From an uncultured Clostridia bacterium (GTDB lineage Bacteria > Bacillota_A > Clostridia > Christensenellales > Aristaeellaceae), in contig CAMBWJ010000069.1 in assembly GCA_945871545.1 (NCBI GenBank), positions 1 through 7,964 on the forward strand: a stretch of 7,964 nt of DNA, written 5' to 3'. The notes below the pieces were generated by a model that was not told the origin of the DNA, made no database searches, and was given only the letters and a program-made list of their open reading frames with translations. This document shows positions 1 to 5,114 of this stretch, one piece after another (the first letter of the stretch is position 1; every line of letters starts with the position of its first letter). The translations under genes and the position numbers were made by a program.

Positions 1-124
1 AGAAGGTCATGCGGTTGATGCCGCAGTCCTCGGCAATATCGTTGATCGTGATCTTTGTCAGAGGCTTTTTGAGCAGCAGGTTTTTGAGCGACTGCTCCAA
101 GGCCCGCTTCGTGATCTGGGACAT
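1..124 (-). CDS. TetR/AcrR-family regulator, DhaS-like (partial, N-terminus only)
   Basis: Only the first 41 residues are present; the gene runs off the left edge. It begins MSQITKRALEQSL and contains a TetR-type DNA-binding region, with the recognition part (residues about 25-41) reading NDIAEDCGINRMTF. This is the pattern that in the family precedes YYHF. The opening closely resembles DhaS-type TetR regulators (the class with a TetR_C_8 C-terminal domain), but that domain lies outside the window, so ligand and targets are unknown. The ATG at 124 is chosen because AAAGGGAG (133-140) sits 8 nt upstream; the ATG at 128 is in another frame. The gene follows the phosphatase on the same strand after a 135-bp gap with its own promoter, so it is probably a separate transcription unit. 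Family assignment is firm; any role in controlling the neighbouring transporter is speculative. Confidence 0.8.
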   Translation of the reverse strand, partial: MSQITKRALEQSLKNLLLKKPLTKITINDIAEDCGINRMTF

Positions 125-170
125 GCATCATTCTCCCTTTAAACGTCGCAGCGGTTCATTCATCCCCTTT

Positions 171-179
171 ATGATACCA
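171..179 (-). promoter_or_regulatory. Probable extended -10 promoter of the TetR-family gene
   Basis: On the minus strand TGG is directly followed by TATCAT (171-176), an extended -10 element with one mismatch to TATAAT. No good -35 is seen at 17 bp (TGGTGA is poor), which is tolerable for an extended -10. Transcription would start near position 164, about 40 nt before the start codon at 124. Confidence 0.45.
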
Positions 180-184
180 CAGAA

Positions 185-204
185 GCCGCTTTCTCACCAG
201 CGGC
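185..204 (-). terminator. Weak hairpin after the phosphatase gene
   Basis: A perfect 6-bp inverted repeat (GCCGCT 185-190 with AGCGGC 199-204) with an 8-nt loop lies 55 nt past the phosphatase stop. On the minus strand it is followed by TTCTGTGG rather than a proper U-run. It may be a weak end of the transport operon, or it may be incidental; it also overlaps the spacer and -35 region of the downstream promoter. No better terminator is visible in 125-259. Confidence 0.25.
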
Positions 205-259
205 AGATGCACATGGATGCGCTGCATCGAACGATTTCATACCCGATGCGTTCGGGCGG

Positions 260-1207
260 TCAGTCGTACTCTGCGTTTTTGTCGTCCTGCGGCGCACGGA
301 TGCCGTCGCCCTCGCGCACGATGAGATAGTCGTCCCAGCAGTGTCCGGAGTGATTGCGGAACAACACGCCGATCTCCTGGGTGTCATACCACTCGACGAT
401 GACAGAGCGCACCGCCGTCCCGCGATAGTTCTCCAGCGACGCCACGTTGATCTGCATCAGCGGCTGCCCGTCGACCGCGGCGATCTTGCGGTGGCAGTCC
501 TTGCCGGCCCACACCTCGTCGCCGATATGCGCGTGGCCGTAAAAGTGCATGCGGACGTTGCCGGCAACGGGCAGGAAGCGGTCAAACAGCGGCGCGGCGC
601 GGTTGCCGCCCGCGTAGCTATAATGGGAGAGCGTGAGCACGGGCTTGCCCAGCGCGGCGATCTCCTCCATCACGCGCCGGTAATCCTCCGGCGTATAGGG
701 ATAGGCCGAGGCGTCGCCGCGGATTTCGCCGTGCGTGGTGTACCAGCGGCCGGCGGGATCGGCATGATCCGTGAAGAAGCACAGCGCATAATCGCCCATG
801 TCCACCAGTTGATAGAGCTTTGTGATGTCCCCGGGCACATGCCAGTCGGGCTGACCGCGCATGAACTCCACGAAGGGAATGCACATGCCCTTCAGCGTAT
901 CGCGGTGAAACGCGAAGTAATCGAAATCATGGTTGCCGATGGCGTAGTACTTGGGCGCGTGTACGCGTGCAAACTGCTCCGCCTGCATCTGCGCCATTTC
1001 ATGAATGAAGCCGAGGTTGTGTCCCTCCGTCGCGTCGCCCAGATAGCAGACCGCCTCGACGGGCATGCCCAGGGATACAAAGTCATCGGCGGCGCATTTC
1101 ATGCAGTGCGCGGCGCGCCTGGGCTGCTGCTGCTGAAGGTCGGAAAGGATCCAGAGGCGGTGCCTGACGCGGGGGGCCGCGCTGCGAATCAGATCATCGA
1201 TGATCAT
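260..1207 (-). CDS. Calcineurin-like metallophosphoesterase, cytosolic
   Basis: A 315-residue protein with the calcineurin-like phosphoesterase motifs in order: SDLQ (22-25), GD (57-58), GNHD (91-94), a lone His in LSHYS (H195) and GHAH (224-227). These residues bind the two-metal centre that hydrolyses phosphate esters. The first motif is normally D-x-H; here the His position is Gln25, so one metal ligand is changed while the others remain. There is no signal peptide or membrane segment, so it should act in the cytosol. The ATG at 1207 is chosen over the longer upstream frame because AGGGAG (1216-1221) lies 8 nt before it, and the upstream extension runs through the intergenic hairpin with no family-like sequence. 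It is the last gene of the transport operon, 73 bp after the binding-protein gene. The substrate is not recognisable: sugar phosphate, phosphodiester and nucleotide are all possible. Confidence 0.85.
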   Translation of the reverse strand: MIIDDLIRSAAPRVRHRLWILSDLQQQQPRRAAHCMKCAADDFVSLGMPVEAVCYLGDATEGHNLGFIHEMAQMQAEQFARVHAPKYYAIGNHDFDYFAFHRDTLKGMCIPFVEFMRGQPDWHVPGDITKLYQLVDMGDYALCFFTDHADPAGRWYTTHGEIRGDASAYPYTPEDYRRVMEEIAALGKPVLTLSHYSYAGGNRAAPLFDRFLPVAGNVRMHFYGHAHIGDEVWAGKDCHRKIAAVDGQPLMQINVASLENYRGTAVRSVIVEWYDTQEIGVLFRNHSGHCWDDYLIVREGDGIRAPQDDKNAEYD

Positions 1208-1240
1208 GGTCGTTTCTCCCTGAATGACAAAATGGGGAAA

Positions 1241-1264
1241 GGAGAGGGGATGCCTCCCCTCTCC
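1241..1264 (-). other. Intercistronic stem-loop between binding-protein and phosphatase genes
   Basis: A perfect 10-bp inverted repeat (GGAGAGGGGA 1241-1250 with TCCCCTCTCC 1255-1264) encloses a 4-nt loop, 16 nt after the stop of the solute-binding protein gene. On the minus strand it is followed by TTTCCCCATTTTG, an interrupted U-rich tract. It could be a partial terminator that lowers phosphatase expression, or a 3' stabiliser of the binding-protein mRNA, as intercistronic hairpins are known to be in other transporter operons. Confidence 0.7.
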
Positions 1265-1280
1265 GTGTTGTGTTGCGGGA

Positions 1281-2834
1281 TTACTTGTGGGCATCGTAGA
1301 AGGACTGCCAGTAGCCGATGTATTCCTCGACATTCAGGCTCTCCAGCACCTGCAGGTGCTTCTCCCAGTCGGCCTCGGTGATGCCGTTGACGACGGCGTT
1401 GGCCTTGAACTGGTTGAGATAGTTGTCGATGTCCAGCAGCAGCATGTTGCGCTCAGCCTCTTCCTCCGCGCTGCCAAAGCCGTTGGAGATGCGCTCCGGG
1501 GCGATGAAGGGCTTGTAGGCCTGGTTGGCCTCCACCTTCGCGGCGATGCGGGCGGCATACTTCTCCGCCTGCGGGCCGCGCCAGCGGGAATAGGCGTAGA
1601 TCGGGCTGTTCGGACCGCAGCCCATGGTGCGTCGGATCTGGGAGGAGGAGGAACCCTCCGGTACGTTGTCGGTGAAGACCTCCCAGCGCCCGTCCTCCAG
1701 GTAGCGCCAGATCAGGTTCTCCGGGCCGTAGTTCCAGAGGTTGACGATGTCCAGGCTGGAGTTGCAGTAGTCATACCAACGCACCAGCAGCTCCGGGTTC
1801 TCGCAGGCGGTGGTGATGACCACGCCGTTGAGGTTGCCCTGCGGGGAATTCGCCTTGAAGTAGTGGCCCCACAGCATCGGGCCGTACTTGCCCTCCAGCG
1901 GCGGGAGGTAGGTGAAGTCCGGCACATAACTGGCCAGAATGATGTTGTCAATGTACCACTCCAGGGTCACGCCGACGATGCACGGGTCCATGTTGCCCTT
2001 GGCCAGGTACTGGGAGCTGTCCTCCGTGTAGTACTCCTGGTTCATGAGGCCCTCGGCATAGAGCTTGTGCAGGAACTGCAGGCCCTCGAAATAGGTGCTC
2101 TCGGCCGGCGTGAAGATGACCTTGCCATCCTGTACGCGAGCGTGATAGTCGTTGTCGGTGGTGCCGAAGAATCCAAACAGATTATCGATCTTCGGCGCGT
2201 CGGTTGTCGCGGAGACGAGCAGCGGGATTTCGTCCTTCAGGCCGTTGCCGTTGGGATCGCCGTCGCGGAAGGCGACGAGCACTTCGTAGAACTCGTCCAC
2301 GGTCTTGGGCATCTCGAGGCCGAGCTTTTCCAGCCAGGCCTTGTTGATCCACAGCTCGCTGTTGATCTCGTTCTTCACGTCGGCGTCGCCGTCGGGCAGG
2401 GAGTAGATGTGGCCGTCGCCCAGCGTCAGCGCGCCGCGCAGATCCGGAAGATCCGCAAACATCTGCTGGATGTTGGGCGCGCAGGCGTCGATGATCTCAT
2501 CCAGCGGGGCGAGCACGTCCATGTTGCTCACCACGTCCACGCCGCCGATGATGGCGTCCGGCAGATCGCCGGAGGCGAAGGTCAGGTTCAGCTTCTCGTT
2601 CCAGCCGGAGGAGGGCACCTCGATCCACTCGATGTGGATGCCGGTCTGCTCCTCGGTGAACTGGACGGGCGCCTTCTCCGGCCAGGTGTTCTGGGACATG
2701 TCTTCCTTCTTGACCATGATGGTGAAGGTGGTCGGCTCGCTGACCAGCGGCAGCTCCACATCGACGGCCAGCGCGGGCACGGCCATCACGACGGCCAGCA
2801 GCGCAATCAGGAACACGGACAGGCTTTTCCTCAT
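1281..2834 (-). CDS. Extracellular solute-binding protein of a LplA/LipO-type carbohydrate ABC transporter
   Basis: This 517-residue protein captures the substrate outside the membrane and delivers it to the two permeases encoded just upstream. It starts with a signal peptide (charged MRK, hydrophobic 5-19, ALA at 21-23). The body shows family features of large carbohydrate-binding proteins: an LPDAI segment near 91-95, and an acidic Gly/Asn-rich turn followed by DEIP at about 191-204 (DGDPNGNGLKDEIP). There is no Cys in a lipobox, so it reads as a signal-peptidase-I substrate rather than a lipoprotein, which is unusual for a Gram-positive binding protein. The ATG at 2834 has a near-perfect AAAGGAGG (2843-2850) 8 nt upstream; the open frame extends 15 codons further, but without such support. 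It is the third gene of the operon, with stem-loops on both sides. The sugar cannot be predicted; oligosaccharides such as uronate or plant polysaccharide fragments are typical of relatives. Confidence 0.9.
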   Translation of the reverse strand: MRKSLSVFLIALLAVVMAVPALAVDVELPLVSEPTTFTIMVKKEDMSQNTWPEKAPVQFTEEQTGIHIEWIEVPSSGWNEKLNLTFASGDLPDAIIGGVDVVSNMDVLAPLDEIIDACAPNIQQMFADLPDLRGALTLGDGHIYSLPDGDADVKNEINSELWINKAWLEKLGLEMPKTVDEFYEVLVAFRDGDPNGNGLKDEIPLLVSATTDAPKIDNLFGFFGTTDNDYHARVQDGKVIFTPAESTYFEGLQFLHKLYAEGLMNQEYYTEDSSQYLAKGNMDPCIVGVTLEWYIDNIILASYVPDFTYLPPLEGKYGPMLWGHYFKANSPQGNLNGVVITTACENPELLVRWYDYCNSSLDIVNLWNYGPENLIWRYLEDGRWEVFTDNVPEGSSSSQIRRTMGCGPNSPIYAYSRWRGPQAEKYAARIAAKVEANQAYKPFIAPERISNGFGSAEEEAERNMLLLDIDNYLNQFKANAVVNGITEADWEKHLQVLESLNVEEYIGYWQSFYDAHK

Positions 2835-2862
2835 AGATAGTACCTCCTTTTGATGTATGATA

Positions 2863-2887
2863 ACGAAGGAGAAAGCCATTCCTTCGT
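2863..2887 (-). other. Stem-loop upstream of the solute-binding protein gene
   Basis: An 8-bp perfect inverted repeat (ACGAAGGA 2863-2870 with TCCTTCGT 2880-2887) has a 9-nt loop in the 75-bp gap between permease 2 and the binding-protein gene. On the minus strand it is followed by TATCATACATC, with no U-run, so it is not a standard terminator. It sits 12 nt before the AAAGGAGG of the next gene and does not sequester it. It may be an mRNA processing or stability element. Confidence 0.5.
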
Positions 2888-2909
2888 CTTCACCGGATGG
2901 GGGGGCGGA

Positions 2910-3809
2910 TCAGCCCTTGACGGAGCCGATCATCACGCCTTTGACAAAGTACTTCTGGATGAAGGGATAGAGCATGAGCATGGGCAGGGAGGCCACCACG
3001 ATGACGCCGTACTTGATGGTGGCAGCGATGCGCTGCATCTCCTGAATGGCGTCCACGTCGGTCACGTCGGCCTGCACGCTCTGGCTGGAAAGCAGGATTT
3101 CCCGCAGCACCATCTGCAGGGGATACTGGTTCTGCTTGCTCAGATAGATGAGGGCGTTGAAGTATCCGTTCCACTGCGCCACCGCGTAGTACAGCGCGAT
3201 CACCGCGATGATGGATTTGCTCAGCGGAACGACGATGCTGATAAAGAACCGCCCGTTGGAGCAGCCGTCGAGCTGGGCCGCCTCATACAGATCCACGGGA
3301 ATGCTGCTGGAGAAGAAGGAGCGCGCGATGATGATGTTGTACACCGAAATCGCGCCCATCAGGATGACGGCCCAGGGCGAGCCGAGCAGGCCCACGTCCT
3401 TGACGACCAGATAGGTCGGAATCAGACCGCCGCTGAAATACATGGTGAACACATACACCATCATCAGCGCCTTGCGCCCCACAAGATCGGTGCGAGAGAA
3501 GCTGTAGCCGGCCAGGATCGTGGTCATCGTGCCGATGACGGTGGAAGCCACGGTATAGAGGATGGAGTTGACGTAACCGTTCATGATGCGGTTGTCCTGC
3601 AGGATGCGCCGGTAGCCGACAAAATCGATATTCTTCGGCAGCAGAATGACCTTGCCGAGGGAAATGGAGTTTGCGTCGGAAATGGAGGCAATCAGGACAA
3701 AATACAGCGGATAGAGCACAATCAGCAGCGCGATGATCAGCAGGAGGGTGGAGACGACGTCAAAGCCGATATCGAAGGCGGACTGACGGTTGGATTTGCG
3801 CATTTTCAT
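2910..3809 (-). CDS. Carbohydrate ABC transporter permease, LplC/YtcP-type
   Basis: A 299-residue inner-membrane permease of the MalG-like (CUT1) group, second half of the heterodimeric channel. Hydrophobic segments are visible at about 20-43, 77-101, 114-133, 145-163, 196-212 and 264-282, consistent with six membrane helices. The cytoplasmic EAA loop, which docks the ATPase, is at about 175-195 (YEAAQLDGCSNGRFF). The C-terminal FVKGVMIGSVKG ending is characteristic of the LplC/YtcP subgroup. The ATG at 3809 has AGGGAGG (3818-3824) at 8 nt; that site overlaps the last base of the stop codon of permease 1, a sign of translational coupling. An in-frame ATG two codons later is less well placed. 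No ATP-binding subunit is encoded nearby; in B. subtilis such systems share the ATPase MsmX. Confidence 0.93.
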   Translation of the reverse strand: MKMRKSNRQSAFDIGFDVVSTLLLIIALLIVLYPLYFVLIASISDANSISLGKVILLPKNIDFVGYRRILQDNRIMNGYVNSILYTVASTVIGTMTTILAGYSFSRTDLVGRKALMMVYVFTMYFSGGLIPTYLVVKDVGLLGSPWAVILMGAISVYNIIIARSFFSSSIPVDLYEAAQLDGCSNGRFFISIVVPLSKSIIAVIALYYAVAQWNGYFNALIYLSKQNQYPLQMVLREILLSSQSVQADVTDVDAIQEMQRIAATIKYGVIVVASLPMLMLYPFIQKYFVKGVMIGSVKG

Positions 3810-3823
3810 CTTTTCCGCCTCCC

Positions 3824-4792
3824 TTACATCAGGCTGGTGCCGCTCAGCTTGTCCGCGATCTTGTTGACGGTCAGCAGGACAATCAGGTTGATGACGTTGT
3901 TGAACAGGCCGATGGCCGTGGAATAGCTGTACTGTGCGTTGAGCAGGCCGATCTTGTAGACGTAGGTGGAGATGATCTCCGATACGCCCAGGTTCAGGTC
4001 GTTCTGCATCAGATACACCTTTTCAAAGCCAAGGGAGAGCATGTTGCCCGTGGACATGATCAGCAGGATGATGGCCGTGGGCATGATCGCGGGCAGGTCG
4101 ATGTGCAGAATGCGCTGGAGCTTGTTGGCGCCGTCGACGATGGCAGCCTCGTGCAGCTCCGGGTTGACGCCGGCCAGCGCCGCGATATAGATGACGGAGT
4201 TGTAGCCTGTCCGCTGCCAGATGTGCGACCACACATAGATGTGGCGGAACATGCCGGCATCGGATAGGAACGGCACGGAGCGCAGGCCCAGCAGGTTCAG
4301 CAGATGATTGATGATGCCGCTCTCGCTGAGGAATACATTGAGCATGCCGACCAGAACGACGGTGGAGATGAAGTGGGGCGCGTAGGTGACCATCTGCGTC
4401 ACCTTGCGCAGCTTGTTGGAGACGCAGTAATTGAGCAGCAGCGCCAGGAGAATCGGAAAGGCGAACGAGGCGACGATCTGATAGACGCTCAGCACGATGG
4501 TGTTGGTCAGCAGATCCTTGAACATATAGGAATGGAAGAACTTGTCAAAGTTCTTCATGCCCACCCACGGGCTGCCCCAGATGCCCTTGGTCGGCTTGAA
4601 GTTGCGGAAGGCAATCTGCACGCCGTACATTGGCCAATAGTTGAAGATCAGCAGATAGATCAGCGTCGGCAGGAGGAACAGGTACAGCACCCAGTTGCGG
4701 GTGACCTTGTTCAGCTTCTTCTTCCACGGCGTCCGGACACAGGCTTTGCTTTCCGCCTGCATCGCATTTTGCGTCGCCTTCAACTCAATCAC
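3824..4792 (-). CDS. Carbohydrate ABC transporter permease, LplB/YteP-type
   Basis: A 322-residue inner-membrane permease, MalF-like partner of the next gene. A basic cytoplasmic N-terminus (about 1-33) is followed by a first membrane helix near 34-52, then the subgroup signature YWPMYGVQIAFRNFKP (52-67) and GSPWVGMKNF (73-82). Further hydrophobic segments lie at about 97-121, 133-155, 190-206, 236-252 and 291-310. The EAA loop for ATPase contact is at about 213-237 (LHEAAIVDGANK). The start is the GTG at 4792, with AAAGGA (4799-4804) at 6 nt; the overlapping ATG at 4794 is followed at once by a stop. The in-frame Met11 is an alternative with a poorer binding site. It is the first gene of the operon, only 14 bp ahead of permease 2, and follows the probable operon promoter by about 40 nt. 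Confidence 0.93.
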   Translation of the reverse strand: MIELKATQNAMQAESKACVRTPWKKKLNKVTRNWVLYLFLLPTLIYLLIFNYWPMYGVQIAFRNFKPTKGIWGSPWVGMKNFDKFFHSYMFKDLLTNTIVLSVYQIVASFAFPILLALLLNYCVSNKLRKVTQMVTYAPHFISTVVLVGMLNVFLSESGIINHLLNLLGLRSVPFLSDAGMFRHIYVWSHIWQRTGYNSVIYIAALAGVNPELHEAAIVDGANKLQRILHIDLPAIMPTAIILLIMSTGNMLSLGFEKVYLMQNDLNLGVSEIISTYVYKIGLLNAQYSYSTAIGLFNNVINLIVLLTVNKIADKLSGTSLM

Positions 4793-4838
4793 ATCCTTTC
4801 CTTTAGCATCGGGTTATCGAGTTTCTTTGTGCAAACTC

Positions 4839-4867
4839 ATTAAAACATGAACTTATATTTCATGCAA
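4839..4867 (-). promoter_or_regulatory. Probable promoter of the transport operon
   Basis: On the minus strand TTGCAT (4862-4867) and TTTAAT (4839-4844) are separated by 17 bp, and TGT precedes the -10, giving an extended TGn -10. The -35 matches only in TTG, which suggests a promoter that needs an activator. The start of transcription would be near 4832, about 40 nt before the GTG at 4792. Confidence 0.5.
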
Positions 4868-4884
4868 GTTTCATTTTTTGAAAC
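4846..4884. promoter_or_regulatory. Candidate regulator-binding region over the operon promoter
   Basis: Several short repeats cluster here. TTTCAT occurs at 4858-4863 and 4869-4874, exactly 11 bp apart, so both face the same side of the helix. CATGAA (4846-4851) and TTCATG (4859-4864) form an inverted repeat, as do GTTTCA (4868-4873) and TGAAAC (4879-4884). The cluster covers the spacer, the -35 and the DNA just upstream. AraC-type regulators usually bind phased direct repeats at or just upstream of the -35, so the neighbouring regulator is the natural candidate. Assignment is by position and pattern only. Confidence 0.4.
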
Positions 4885-4972
4885 GGCTTCAATTGGCTTG
4901 TTTTCCCGCATTTCAGCGCAATCCGGTACAAATTTGAAGCTGCTCGGCGCCTGCATTCAAAAACTGCAACGT

Positions 4973-4993
4973 CAAAAGCGGGCTGCGCCCGCT
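4973..4993 (-). terminator. Second terminator-like hairpin after the regulator gene
   Basis: A perfect 7-bp GC-rich inverted repeat (AGCGGGC 4977-4983 with GCCCGCT 4987-4993) with a 3-nt loop is followed on the minus strand by TTTG, giving four Us when the last stem base is counted. It lies about 75 nt beyond the stronger terminator and may back it up. A further imperfect stem (5003-5011 with 5021-5029, one mismatch) lies between them. The rest of 4885-5068 shows no gene. Confidence 0.4.
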
Positions 4994-5068
4994 CCCACTT
5001 CCGAACCGCTTTGCAAAACCAAGCCGTTCTGTGCCCGCTGCACGATTCTTCACGCAGTTATCCATACT

Positions 5069-5100
5069 AAAAAAACGCCTGTACACGATGGCACAGGCGT
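5069..5100 (-). terminator. Rho-independent terminator of the AraC-family regulator gene
   Basis: An 8-bp perfect stem (ACGCCTGT 5075-5082 with ACAGGCGT 5093-5100) with a 10-nt loop is followed on the minus strand by a run of seven Ts (5069-5075, the first being part of the stem). It starts 14 nt after the regulator's stop codon. This separates the regulator transcript from the transport operon. Confidence 0.85.
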
Positions 5101-5114
5101 GCGAGGGATGAACA

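Noticed and set aside
341..1381. A 346-codon plus-strand open frame opposite the phosphatase
   Set aside because: Antisense to a gene with intact catalytic motifs; no ribosome binding site and no family resemblance.
1224..2840. A 538-codon plus-strand open frame opposite the binding-protein gene
   Set aside because: It mirrors the real gene almost end to end, has a biased composition rich in Val, His, Gln, Leu and Gly with no domain, and lacks a ribosome binding site. It is a by-product of GC-rich codon usage in the minus-strand gene.
2850..3926. A 358-codon plus-strand open frame opposite permease 2
   Set aside because: Very rich in Asp, His, Gly and Gln, as expected from the antisense of hydrophobic codons; no family features.
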